Shown: one piece after another, positions 19,201 to 26,526 of the stretch
Position numbering within the stretch: the stretch's first letter is position 1
Layout of the letters: each line of letters opens with the position of its first letter
The notes under the pieces: generated by a model
Seen by the model: only the letters and a program-made list of their open reading frames with translations
Told to the model about the DNA's origin: nothing
Database searches by the model: none
Program-made: the position numbers and the translations under genes
Assembly: GCA_965278995.1 (NCBI GenBank)
Contig: OZ257136.1
Span: 2,852,001-2,916,000, forward strand
Direction: 5' to 3'
From: JADJYF01 sp965278995
GTDB lineage: Bacteria > Pseudomonadota > Gammaproteobacteria > Ga0077536
Length of the DNA: 64,000 nucleotides

Positions 19201-19890
19201 GTCATGGGCGTAACCGGCGCACCGACACACATACCGACCAACAGCACGGTCATGCTGGTCGGCGGCGGTCTCGGCAATGCCGTGTTGTTTTCCATTGGCA
19301 AGGCGCTCCGCGCTGCCGGTAACCGGGTGCTGTATTTCGCCGGCTATAAGCGCGCGCAGGATGTCTTCAAGCTCGACGATATCGAAGCAGCGGCAGATAT
19401 CGTGGTGTGGGCAGTCGATCCCGGCGCAGACGTCACCGCCATTCCCATTCGGCGCAGCCAGGATCGCAGCTTTGTCGGCAACGTCGTGCAGGCGATGGTG
19501 ACTTATGCCGAAGGTGGACTCGGCGAGCAGACCATTCGACTGCAGGATGTCGATGAGGTTGTCGTTATCGGATCAGATCTTATGATGGCGGCGGTCAAGC
19601 GAGCGCGTAAGGAAGTGCTGGCGCCCTACCTCAAGCCCGGTCATGCCGCCATCGGGTCGATCAACTCGCCGATGCAATGCATGATGAAAGGTGTCTGTGC
19701 GCAATGCCTATGCAAGCACGTCGACCCGGAAACCGGTAAAGAAGACTTCGTCTATTCCTGCTACAACCAGGACCAGCCGCTGGATCTCGTCGACTTCCCC
19801 AATCTGCGCGCGCGGCTACGGCAGAATACGGTGCAGGAGAAGCTTTCGAATTTGTGGCTGGATCATCTGTTGGCAAGCGGAGTGGCTTAA
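16264..19890 (+). CDS. Large multidomain FAD/NAD(P) oxidoreductase with Fe-S clusters (GltD-like plus PyrK/FNR-like fusion)
   Basis: A 1208-residue soluble protein. Residues 1-280 are a helical region I do not recognise. A cysteine-rich segment follows (C286, C289, C297, C321, C353, C361, C364, C368), suited to iron-sulfur clusters as in glutamate-synthase small-subunit-like proteins. Residues about 415-780 form a GltD-like pyridine-nucleotide-disulfide oxidoreductase module with FAD motif GLGPAG (427-432) and a second dinucleotide motif GGGLTA (601-606). Residues about 885-1208 are a ferredoxin-reductase/PyrK-like module with GGGLG at 1000-1004 and cysteines at 1139, 1145, 1148, 1150 and 1166, fitting a [2Fe-2S] site. 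The whole resembles an electron-bifurcating or transhydrogenase-type (NfnAB-like) fusion. Its substrate and partners are unknown; it stands alone as a transcription unit. Confidence 0.8.
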   Translation: MNAPQHYPETPTLTLGLPGYTYADLYEPAALARLTATFDDYLQASDAALGDRLQAYRSNLGEGMTPEAISAVLTDAAPYLGTFVARLFRIEEAWSAQQALIRDEDTIVLGFRNEFIAPLAKRWKGEAVASLDRAALAAAVPVLREAAREEARLIDDEEYLTARAAAIVSGKTPPPAGFTATLRQHAPWAATADDETLLTGAREALEQWCVLVQHDENFAPLAANSWVSFKQPAKTDVQHLVHHPERERKGYKSWVADDSHRRRRDGFSLTDPRYGQRRVLYEVDHCIYCHDRDNDTCSKGMPNKKDGGYKTNALGVSVIGCPLGEKISEMHVVKRQGDNIGALALIVIDNPMCPGTGHRICNDCMKGCIYQKTEPVNIPQIETNVLTDVLKLPWGFEIYALFTRWNPLNVKRPHLLPYNGKKVLVAGLGPAGYTLAHYLLQEGFAVVGIDALKLEPLNPLLTGTMSAPPQPVRDFNTLYEDLDNRTLNGFGGVAEYGITVRWDKNFLKVIYLTLLRRRTFRAYGGIRFGGTLNLDDAWNLGFDHVALATGAGKPSLIGLKNNLIRGIRKASDFLMGLQLTGAGKSASLANLQVRLPAGVIGGGLTAVDTATEVMAYYPRQVEKTLYRYERLCADLGTEAVRARYDAEELGILDEFLLHGTAVRAERTRADAAGEMPDFAPLVKSWGGVTLFYRKPLQDSPAYRQNHEEVNEALTEGIEIATNMNPLEALADDFGALRAVRFEHTGATEPVELPLKSLFVAAGTSPNIIYEQEHPGTFELDGKFFRRFEPDATTGQLQAAGGPTTPKLGIPSPFTSYSRDGRHVTFYGDNHPVYAGNVVKAMASAKDGYPYIVALFEDELARLPAAEQPQREVALRRFLQTLDEAFVATVVAVNRLTPTIIEVIAHAPFAAAKFEPGQFYRVQNPEAFSPRIEQAVLSPEGLALTGAWVDKEQGLISLIALEMGASSRLLQRCRPGDPLVVMGVTGAPTHIPTNSTVMLVGGGLGNAVLFSIGKALRAAGNRVLYFAGYKRAQDVFKLDDIEAAADIVVWAVDPGADVTAIPIRRSQDRSFVGNVVQAMVTYAEGGLGEQTIRLQDVDEVVVIGSDLMMAAVKRARKEVLAPYLKPGHAAIGSINSPMQCMMKGVCAQCLCKHVDPETGKEDFVYSCYNQDQPLDLVDFPNLRARLRQNTVQEKLSNLWLDHLLASGVA

Positions 19891-19926
19891 CGGCGAAGCT
19901 GGCTGCTGTGGTGGCCAGTGCCGAGC

Positions 19927-19945
19927 GGGCTGCATGAAGCAGCCC
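19927..19945. terminator. Hairpin between convergent genes
   Basis: GGGCTGC, loop ATGAA, GCAGCCC: a perfect seven-base-pair GC-rich stem 37 bases after the oxidoreductase stop and 36 bases beyond the end of the convergent epoxide-hydrolase-like gene. There is no U-tract on either side, so it is a possible bidirectional or factor-assisted terminator. Confidence 0.45.
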
Positions 19946-19980
19946 GTATCAGGTCGAGCGTGGACGCGAACCCGTGGTCT

Positions 19981-20403
19981 TCAGGGTTCCTGAATCAATG
20001 TCGGTCCGCCGCAGCGCGTCCAGTAGTCGTTGTCGTAATATTCGCGCCATTCGATGATCTTGCCGTTCTCGGTCAGTTCGAACATGCCGCAGACCTTGAG
20101 CTCCATCTGCCACACTCCGCTGCCGTTCCAGTCCCATTGATCGACCCTTTCGGTGATGACCTTGTTCTCATGGCCGAAAACGTTGATGAGCTTGAACTCG
20201 ACTTTTTTCGCCGGCACGAATATCGAGGCAATCATCCGGCGGACGTTCTCCTTGCCGCGAATGGCCTCCAACGGCTGGTTCAGATAGCACATGTCTTCAG
20301 TACACTGCGCCATGCAGGCATCGACATTGCAGTCGTCCCACCCTTTGAGAAACGCGCGGACCACGCCTTCATTGCGCGCAATCCTGCTTTCAGTTGTGTT
20401 CAT
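19981..20403 (-). CDS. Limonene-1,2-epoxide hydrolase-like protein (NTF2 fold), copy 1
   Basis: A 140-residue NTF2-like protein. It matches the limonene-epoxide hydrolase pattern: Y40-x-N42 (water-positioning pair), R86-x-D88 in TERVDQW, and WREYYD at 119-124. In the Rhodococcus enzyme the last motif is WRDYFD and its first Asp is catalytic; here that position is Glu (E121), so activity may be altered. The ATG at 20403 is chosen over one at 20415 because GGAG lies at proper distance before it. It is the downstream member of a tandem pair on the minus strand, 63 bases after copy 2. Confidence 0.78.
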   Translation of the reverse strand: MNTTESRIARNEGVVRAFLKGWDDCNVDACMAQCTEDMCYLNQPLEAIRGKENVRRMIASIFVPAKKVEFKLINVFGHENKVITERVDQWDWNGSGVWQMELKVCGMFELTENGKIIEWREYYDNDYWTRCGGPTLIQEP

Positions 20404-20466
20404 TGTTGACTCCATGATGTGCAGGTTGGATGTATGTGACGCAGCTCGCGCCGGGTGATGCCGCGT

Positions 20467-20880
20467 TCAGTCGAGGTGCAGCGTCGGTCCGCCGTTATCG
20501 AACCACATCCGGTTGTCGAAATAATCACGCCAACCGCAGATCTTGCCGTCGTCGTTCAGATCGAACATGCCGATACACGGCAACTTGAGCCCCCAGCCCT
20601 TGCCATCAAAATCCCAGCAATCGAGTCTCTCGGTGACGACAGTGTTACCGCGACCGAAACAATTGCGCAGCTCCCAGTGCACCGCTACCGAAAGCTTCAT
20701 GATGCCCGCAACAATCTTGCGAACATCGTGCTGCCCGATGACGGGTGCCAACGGCTGGTTGATGTAGACGATATCGTCTGATAGACAGGCCATCGCGACA
20801 TCCGGATCGACCGCCTCCCAGGCATCGACGAACAGGCGCACTTTGAATACGTTGCGCGCGATTTTTTCAGCTTCAGTCAT
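20467..20880 (-). CDS. Limonene-1,2-epoxide hydrolase-like protein (NTF2 fold), copy 2
   Basis: A 137-residue NTF2-like paralogue of the neighbouring gene. All residues of the limonene-epoxide hydrolase active site can be seen: Y39-x-N41 (VYINQP), R85-x-D87 (TERLDCW), and the catalytic Asp in WRDYFD (W117, R118, D119). The protein would open an epoxide with water in one step. The frame is open to 20931 but the ATG at 20880 gives the family N-terminus and has a GAGAACTC-type site upstream. Neighbours on the same strand are copy 1 and, upstream, an LLM oxidoreductase (about 170 bases away). Confidence 0.82.
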   Translation of the reverse strand: MTEAEKIARNVFKVRLFVDAWEAVDPDVAMACLSDDIVYINQPLAPVIGQHDVRKIVAGIMKLSVAVHWELRNCFGRGNTVVTERLDCWDFDGKGWGLKLPCIGMFDLNDDGKICGWRDYFDNRMWFDNGGPTLHLD

Positions 20881-21048
20881 GAGTTCTCCCCTGCCAGCGT
20901 TAGCGGACGGACGACGCGTTGGTAGCGCCACGAGGTCCGGATGGAACGGTCCGCAAGATAGCCCTCGCGCCGGATGACAGAAAGGGGGCCTGTTGCCAAT
21001 GTCTGTTACTTTTGTGCCATGTCTCGTGACCGTAACCGTGCGTCGTCA

Positions 21049-22128
21049 TCAGTAGTGCTTGATTACGTCACGCGCGAAATCGGCAATGACTTTTCGTGCG
21101 TCGGCGGTTGGCGGAACAATGTTGACCTCACGTAATCCGCTGCGTTCTGCCACGCGAATCGTTTCGATCAGTTGCTCTGGTTCGCCGATCAAACAGCAGC
21201 CGTTCAATACTTCAGGCGTCATGAACTTGCGTTCCTGCGGTACGATGAACGTGCCGTGGCCGTTATGAATCTCGAGATAGCGTTTGTGGACAGGCGTTTT
21301 CATGGCATCAACATGCGCACAATAGGCTTCGAACACGCCACGAAACGCCGGTGGAACGGCCGCCTCGTCGCCGGTTTTCTGAAAGACCTCGTAGACAAAA
21401 TGCAAGGCGCACGCAGCCCATGGCCCAGCCTCGTCGATCACGCGCGGTGAATTGACTGCTTCGCCGTGTGCCAGTGGGATGGCTGCGGTGACAGTCGCCA
21501 TGTGATAGTCCACCGGCAAGTTGCGACCGACCGCGGCGGCGCCTTCCTGCACCAGACGCTGATTCTGCGCCAGTACCGGCGCCTGTTCGTTGAATATCGA
21601 CATCAGACCGTCGGCGAATTCGCCGGCCGTGCGCAGCGCGAGCGGCCCGTTGGCGGCAACGTAGATCGGAATTCTATCGGCGAGATTGAAGAACCCCATA
21701 TGCTGATGCAGCAGACTGATGGTGCGTGTAACGCCGTTCAGCGTGTATTCCACTTCGTCGCCCTCGAGCAGGCTGCGCACGACCCGCAGGTAATCGCGAA
21801 ATGCCTTGATCGGCATTGGGTCCATGCCCATCACGCGCATCGCGGTATGACCGGTGCCGATACCGAGGAATGTCCGACCCGGCGCCAGTTGATTGATCGA
21901 CGCGATCGAGTGCGCCGTCACCGGCGCAATTCGGGTGCCGGCAATGGCAACTCCGGTACCGAGTCTGATACGTGATGTTTCCTTGGCAGCCAGGGCCAGC
22001 ACGGCATAACAGTCCGACCAGATCATCTGTGAGTCGGCGAGCCAGGCACTGTCGAAGTCCAGACTTTCCGCGTAAGCGACTACGCCGTAATCGTCGACTT
22101 TCGGCGGCATGAGAATTCCGAAACGCAT
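21049..22128 (-). CDS. LLM class flavin/F420-dependent oxidoreductase (Mer-like)
   Basis: A 359-residue luciferase-like TIM-barrel enzyme closest in pattern to methylenetetrahydromethanopterin reductase-like proteins: MRFGILMPP at the start, FDSAWLADSQMIW, RIRLGTGVAIAGTR, and the GRTFLGIGTGHTAMRVMG block. A clear AGGAG precedes the ATG. It lies upstream of two epoxide-hydrolase-like genes on the same strand, with a 168-base gap, so linked function in oxidising and hydrolysing one substrate is possible. Cofactor (F420 or FMN) is undecided. Confidence 0.82.
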   Translation of the reverse strand: MRFGILMPPKVDDYGVVAYAESLDFDSAWLADSQMIWSDCYAVLALAAKETSRIRLGTGVAIAGTRIAPVTAHSIASINQLAPGRTFLGIGTGHTAMRVMGMDPMPIKAFRDYLRVVRSLLEGDEVEYTLNGVTRTISLLHQHMGFFNLADRIPIYVAANGPLALRTAGEFADGLMSIFNEQAPVLAQNQRLVQEGAAAVGRNLPVDYHMATVTAAIPLAHGEAVNSPRVIDEAGPWAACALHFVYEVFQKTGDEAAVPPAFRGVFEAYCAHVDAMKTPVHKRYLEIHNGHGTFIVPQERKFMTPEVLNGCCLIGEPEQLIETIRVAERSGLREVNIVPPTADARKVIADFARDVIKHY

Positions 22129-22241
22129 TGCGCTACTCCTGTGGGTATCGGGCCGCCTGCGGCGGACCGTGAAGCATAGGTGGCGGCGCCAGCGTCTCGC
22201 AATAACCGGCAGGCAGACAGCGACGCTGCCGCTAGCCGCTG

Positions 22242-22550
22242 TCAGTGCAGCTGCGAGACCGGGCGGTTACCGATGTGGCTATCGGGCTCCGGCGTCATGT
22301 CAGCTTCAATTCGCTTCCAGACGTCAGCCGCTTGCGCATACAGATCGCCGCCCCGGGCAGCGTCAAACCGATCGCGATGGCGCGCGATCGCCTGCAGCAT
22401 CTTGGCGATGGTACCGGCGAGCGCGGGTGAAGGATGCAGCGCGTGGTGCGTCAACATGCGGATACAACTCGCGTGCAGAGCCTCTATCGGCAGGTCGTTC
22501 GGGTCGCGCTCCTCGCACAACACCTGGTGAATCACGCAGCGTCGAACCAT
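22242..22550 (-). CDS. Small protein of unknown function, Fur-controlled
   Basis: A 102-residue, mostly helical soluble protein that I do not recognise. It has three cysteines in its first 30 residues (C5, C12, C29) and several His in the LTHHALHP region, and an Arg/Asp-rich C-terminal half. The ATG is preceded by a strong AAGGAG at good spacing, so the gene is very likely real. A Fur box lies 59 bases upstream of the start, pointing to expression under iron limitation. It is divergent from a glutathione transferase gene and tail-to-head with the LLM gene. Small Fur-controlled helical proteins of unknown role occur in other proteobacteria, but I cannot establish homology. Confidence 0.68.
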   Translation of the reverse strand: MVRRCVIHQVLCEERDPNDLPIEALHASCIRMLTHHALHPSPALAGTIAKMLQAIARHRDRFDAARGGDLYAQAADVWKRIEADMTPEPDSHIGNRPVSQLH

Positions 22551-22608
22551 GGTCGATCTCCTTCAGTACCGGTAGGTGAAAAGCAGCAGACGAGTAATTA
22601 TTCTTAAT

Positions 22609-22627
22609 GAGAATGATTATCATTATA
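22609..22627. promoter_or_regulatory. Fur box
   Basis: GAGAATGATTATCATTATA matches the 19-base Fur consensus GATAATGATAATCATTATC at 16 of 19 positions and sits in an AT-rich island (about 22594-22636) inside an otherwise GC-rich region. It lies 59 bases upstream of the 102-residue gene and 142 bases upstream of the divergent GST start, so the small gene is the likelier target. Confidence 0.85.
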
Positions 22628-22768
22628 ATTAACTACGAGTGTCAATCCTACTGAACGCCGGGTATCTGCCTGGTTCGACGTCAAGCACCGCCGCGACAGC
22701 ACCAGCAAGCAGCTGTGATACGCTCATGCGCCCTTTCGCCACGACACGCTTATTTCGGAGTACGGAAC

Positions 22769-23533
22769 ATGATTGACGTTTATTACTGGCCCACGCCTAA
22801 CGGCTGGAAAGTGACCATCATGCTGGAGGAATGCGGCCTTCCGTATACCATCAAGGCCGTTGATATCGGTGGTGGCGACCAGTTCAAAGCCGATTTCCTG
22901 CGCCTGTGCCCGAACAATCGGATGCCGGCCATCGTCGATCACGAACCGCTTGGTGGCGGTGCGCCGCTCGGCATATTCGAATCCGGCGCGATCCTCGAAT
23001 ATCTCGGCGACAAAACGGGCATGTTCCTGCCGCGCGCCGGGGCCGAACGCTACAAAGTGCTGCAGTGGGCTTACTGGCAGATGGCCAATCTCGGCCCCAT
23101 GATGGGCAACGCCAACCACTTCAAGAACTACGCCAAGAACATTACCGACGATGCCACACAACTTGTCTACGGTACCAAGCGCTTCGTCGGTGAAGTCGAT
23201 CGTCTATGCGGCGTGATGGATGCGCAGCTCTCGGCCAATCGCTATCTCGCCGGCGCCGAGTACAGCATCGCCGACATTCTGAGCTGGTCGTGGGCAACCT
23301 TGCTCGGGCGCCTTATCGACGAGGCGGTGTGGGACAACTTCCCCAACCTGAAACGCTGGCACGATGACATCAACGAGCGACCGGCAGTGCAGCGCGGCCG
23401 TTATGTCGCCAAGGAACTCGGTGAGCGCAAGTTGACGGAAGACGAAGAAAAAGCGCGCCGCGAATTGCTGTTCAATCAAACCAACGAGAAAGTTCGCAAG
23501 CTGCGCGAAGCAGCAGCGCGTTCAAATGCATAA
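22769..23533 (+). CDS. Glutathione S-transferase family protein (YghU-like)
   Basis: A 254-residue cytosolic GST. The thioredoxin-like N-terminal domain (about 1-85) shows MIDVYYWPTPNGWKVTIMLEE, NNRMPAIVDHEP and FESGAILEYLGDKTG, including the cis-Pro and the Glu-Ser glutathione-binding pair. The all-helical C-terminal domain follows. The YWPTPNGWK opening and the WQMANLGPMMGNANHF block fit the YghU/nu-class group, which often bind two glutathiones and act on peroxides or disulfides. The ATG at 22769 is chosen from the conserved N-terminus. It is not the maleylacetoacetate isomerase that hmgA would need, judging by the absence of the SSCSxR motif. Confidence 0.88.
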   Translation: MIDVYYWPTPNGWKVTIMLEECGLPYTIKAVDIGGGDQFKADFLRLCPNNRMPAIVDHEPLGGGAPLGIFESGAILEYLGDKTGMFLPRAGAERYKVLQWAYWQMANLGPMMGNANHFKNYAKNITDDATQLVYGTKRFVGEVDRLCGVMDAQLSANRYLAGAEYSIADILSWSWATLLGRLIDEAVWDNFPNLKRWHDDINERPAVQRGRYVAKELGERKLTEDEEKARRELLFNQTNEKVRKLREAAARSNA

Positions 23534-23550
23534 CAGACTGACAAAAAAAC

Positions 23551-23620
23551 ATAGCGAGTAAAGGCAGGACAAGGCCGCGCGCTCGCGTAACGCCGTCATT
23601 TCGAGCGGAGTCGTTTTTAA
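23551..23620. repeat. Dispersed intergenic repeat, copy A
   Basis: About 70 bases sharing an order of blocks with a second copy at 40195-40260: the identical core AAGGCAGGACAAGG (23561-23574), then AACGC-GTCAT, TCGAGCG and GTTTTT. The distance from core to GTTTTT is 52 bases here and 49 in copy B. The right end reaches the stop codon of the AIM24-like gene on the minus strand. It may be a REP-like or transcript-end element. Confidence 0.65.
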
Positions 23621-24420
23621 CGATTGTCGCCGTCGAGCACGCCACCGAGTACGCCAAGCAGCGAGCCCTCCTCGCGGGCGCTGCCGCCGGCGCGCGGCGC
23701 GTAAGCGAGTACGCGGCCGGCCAGACGGGAAATCGGCAAGGACTGCAGCCAGACTCGTCCAGGCCCGGTCAGGGTGGCGAAAAACAGTCCTTCGCCACCG
23801 AATATCGCTGATTTGAGCTTGCCGACGAACTGGATATCGAAGGTGACCGAGGTCTGATATCCGACTACGCAGCCGGTGTCGACGCGCAGGATTTCCCCCG
23901 GTCCGAGCGTTCTTTCAGCGAGCGTCCCACCCGCGTGCACGAAAGCGAGGCCGTCGCCGTCGAGCCTCTGCATGATGAACCCTTCGCCGCCGAATAGCGC
24001 GGTGCCTAACTTGCGTTGAAATGCGATACCGAGAGCAACGCCGCGCGCCGCACACAGAAACGCATCTTTCTGGCAGATGAAGGTGCCACCGAGCTGTTTC
24101 AGATCGATGGCGACGATACGGCCCGGGTAGGGTGCGGCAAAGGCGACGCGTCGTTTCTGCTGCGTCTCGTTGTGATAGACCGTCGTGAAGAGCGATTCGC
24201 CGGTAACCAGACGCTTGCCGGCGCCGAGCAGCTTGCCCATGAGTCCGCCCTGCTCGGCAGCGCGTGAACCGTCGCCGAACACAGTATCCATTTCGATGCC
24301 GTCCTGCATCATCATCATGGCGCCTGCTTCGCCGATGGCAGCTTCGCCGGGATCGAGTTCGATTTCGACGAACTGCATATCGTCGCCATGGATTTCATAA
24401 TCGACCTGGTCCATCGACAT
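23617..24420 (-). CDS. AIM24 family protein (TIGR00266-like)
   Basis: A 267-residue beta-rich protein of the AIM24 family, with the repeated trimeric beta-prism pattern: DDMQFVEIELDPGEAAIGEAGAMMMM, FICQKDAFLCAARGVALGI, and two near-identical ALFGGEGF/AIFGGEGLFFATL strands. Members in yeast act in mitochondrial inner-membrane organisation; the bacterial role is not established. The frame is open to 24693, but homology starts at MSMDQVDYEIHG (24420). It is divergent from a dioxygenase gene with 156 bases between starts, and its 3' end touches a dispersed repeat. Confidence 0.85.
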   Translation of the reverse strand: MSMDQVDYEIHGDDMQFVEIELDPGEAAIGEAGAMMMMQDGIEMDTVFGDGSRAAEQGGLMGKLLGAGKRLVTGESLFTTVYHNETQQKRRVAFAAPYPGRIVAIDLKQLGGTFICQKDAFLCAARGVALGIAFQRKLGTALFGGEGFIMQRLDGDGLAFVHAGGTLAERTLGPGEILRVDTGCVVGYQTSVTFDIQFVGKLKSAIFGGEGLFFATLTGPGRVWLQSLPISRLAGRVLAYAPRAGGSAREEGSLLGVLGGVLDGDNR

Positions 24421-24576
24421 AGGCTGGCTACTCCTGCTGACTGACTGAGGATTACCTTGGGAGGCAGCTCTATAGTGGAACGCCGACTTGCCGCTGGCAA
24501 TGGCATGGCGACTGGCGAAATGCCGGCTGATGCACAACAATGCAGCAAGGCGGTCGCACAGCGGGGAGCTTGGCGC

Positions 24577-25440
24577 ATGGTCGAACAGTCGCGGGAAAAT
24601 ACGCCGACGTACAAGAGCCTGTCGCCGGCGGCGGTCTGGCAGTTCCAGCAGGAAGGCTACTTCGCGCCACTGCGCATCATGCCAAGCACGCATGCCGCAG
24701 CACTACGGGCACAGCTCGAACGTTACGAAAGTAGTGCGGGCGGCCCGCTATCCGGGCACCTGCGGCACAAGTCGCACCTATTGTTCACCTGGCTGTGGGA
24801 TCTGGTGTTCGACCCTCGTATTCTCGATGCGGTGGAAGATCTGCTCGGGAAAGATCTGCTGTGCTGGTCGAGTTCGTTTTTCATCAAGGAGGCGCACGAC
24901 CCGGGCTTCGTTTCCTGGCATCAGGACGCCACCTATTGGGGTTTGAGCAGCCCGGACGTCGTAACCGTGTGGGTCGCGCTGTCGCCCAGCACGCTCGCCT
25001 CAGGCGCGATGCGCGTTTTACCTGGCTCACACCGCGAGCAATTTGCCCATCGCGATACGTTCGCCGAACACAATCTGCTGACGCGCGGTCAGGAAGTCGC
25101 TGTCGAAGTCGATGGCACGCGAGCGGTTCCGCTGCTGCTCAGTCCCGGCGAAGTTTCCCTGCATCACGTCCTGATCGTACACGGGTCTGAACCGAACCGC
25201 GCCGACGACAGGCGCATCGGCTACGCCATTCGCTACGTTCCGACCCATGTGCGGCAGATTGCCGGTGCCTCCGATTCCGCCACGCTGGTGCGCGGCGAGG
25301 ACCGCTATCGTCATTTTGCGCAGGAACAGCCACCTGAATACGATATGAGTCCGGCGGCCGTCGAGCGTCATGCCACGATTACCGCGGCGCAGGCAGCGAC
25401 GCTCTATCGTGGCACCGGCAAGGCGCGCTTTCGCGCCTGA
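24577..25440 (+). CDS. Phytanoyl-CoA dioxygenase family protein
   Basis: A 287-residue Fe(II)/2-oxoglutarate oxygenase. The facial-triad motif HxD is present in SWHQDATYWG, the distal His is in LHHVLIVHGSEPN, and the 2-oxoglutarate Arg follows in DDRRIGYAIRYVPTHV. An ASGAMRVLPGSHR block is typical of the family. The product is normal in length. Likely reaction is hydroxylation of a small lipid, fatty acid, alkaloid or other metabolite; the substrate cannot be told. The start at 24577 is chosen by family length; an in-frame ATG at 24457 overlaps the divergent promoter region. Confidence 0.88.
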   Translation: MVEQSRENTPTYKSLSPAAVWQFQQEGYFAPLRIMPSTHAAALRAQLERYESSAGGPLSGHLRHKSHLLFTWLWDLVFDPRILDAVEDLLGKDLLCWSSSFFIKEAHDPGFVSWHQDATYWGLSSPDVVTVWVALSPSTLASGAMRVLPGSHREQFAHRDTFAEHNLLTRGQEVAVEVDGTRAVPLLLSPGEVSLHHVLIVHGSEPNRADDRRIGYAIRYVPTHVRQIAGASDSATLVRGEDRYRHFAQEQPPEYDMSPAAVERHATITAAQAATLYRGTGKARFRA

Positions 25441-25461
25441 ATACTCGCCGAAGCCGGGCTG

Positions 25462-26415
25462 CTATTGCATCGCTCCGGAGGCGGCAATCTGATCCTGCTT
25501 TGGCGTGAACAATTCGCCGACATCGACGGCATCGAAGCGGTATTGCTGGCCGCAAAAATCGCAACCGACCTCCACCACTTCTCGTTCGGCGATGATGTCG
25601 TCGATTTCCGCACGACCTAGCGTCAGCAGCATATTGCCAACGCGCTCACGGCCGCAGCTGCAGCGGAAACGCGTCGACGATGGCGCAAACCTCAGCAGCG
25701 GCTCTTCCCAGAACAGGCGACGTAGTATGGTCTCGACGTCCTGTGTCAGCAGTTCATCGCGACCAAGCGTGGCGCCCAGTTGCGCGATGCGATTGAAGTC
25801 TTCGTTGCGGCCGATCTGGTCTTCGTCAAGGCCGCCGCCCAGCTTGCCGCCGGCAGGCATGCGCTGCAGCAACAGTCCCGCTGCGACGTCATCATTGGCG
25901 GCCAGTACGAGACGCGTGTCGAGTTGTTCGGATTGCAGCATGTAATGTTCGATGACCGCTGCCAGCACTGTCAGGGGTTCGCGCTGATCGCCGTGCAGCG
26001 GCACGATACCCTGGTAGGGTTGTGTTCCGGCGGGCCTGTCCGTTGCATCCAGCGTAATCGCGCAACGACCGTGGCCGCCGACATTGACCATTGCCTGCAG
26101 TCCAGCGTCGTCCGCTATCGGGCCGACCACGGTGGCGGTGGCCCGATAACTGAGATCAGAACGGACTTCGGCGACGGCAAGTTTGACCGGACCATCGCCA
26201 TGCACCTGCAGCACCAGCGCGCCGTCGAATTTGATGTTGGATTGCATGAGAATCCCGGCCGCCGTCATTTCGCCAATCAGAGCGCGGACCGGCGCTGGAA
26301 ACGCGCCGACCGTTGCACGCCTGGCCAGCGCTTCGCGCCAGCCATGCGTAAGGCGCACGAGCGCGCCACGCACCGGCAGGCCGTCAAATAAAAAACGATG
26401 CAGATCGGGTGATTC
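25462..26415 (-). CDS. hslO: Hsp33 family redox-regulated chaperone
   Basis: A 317-residue homologue of Hsp33, the holdase chaperone activated by oxidation and unfolding. The C-terminal zinc switch has the CxC (FRCSCGRERV) and CxxC (CDFCGQQY) pairs separated by about 30 residues, and the N-terminal domain has the family pattern. The frame is open to a TTG at 26448, but the GTG at 26415 (VESPDLHRF) is preceded by GGAG at correct spacing and starts near the conserved region. It is convergent with the phytanoyl-CoA-dioxygenase-like gene (21 bases between). Confidence 0.92.
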   Translation of the reverse strand, partial: ESPDLHRFLFDGLPVRGALVRLTHGWREALARRATVGAFPAPVRALIGEMTAAGILMQSNIKFDGALVLQVHGDGPVKLAVAEVRSDLSYRATATVVGPIADDAGLQAMVNVGGHGRCAITLDATDRPAGTQPYQGIVPLHGDQREPLTVLAAVIEHYMLQSEQLDTRLVLAANDDVAAGLLLQRMPAGGKLGGGLDEDQIGRNEDFNRIAQLGATLGRDELLTQDVETILRRLFWEEPLLRFAPSSTRFRCSCGRERVGNMLLTLGRAEIDDIIAEREVVEVGCDFCGQQYRFDAVDVGELFTPKQDQIAASGAMQ

Positions 26416-26526
26416 CACGCGGGTCTCCAGCTTGGCGCAGTGACTCAAGCGAGCACGACCCGATTATCGCGCGAGATGGCGGTGCCCGCCATGCCGAGGG
26501 CGTAGCGAGCGATAGTCGTCAGGCGA

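Noticed and set aside
22769..23533. Maleylacetoacetate isomerase as the GST identity, to complete the hmgA pathway
   Set aside because: The zeta-class SSCSxR motif is absent and the N-terminus fits YghU-like enzymes better.
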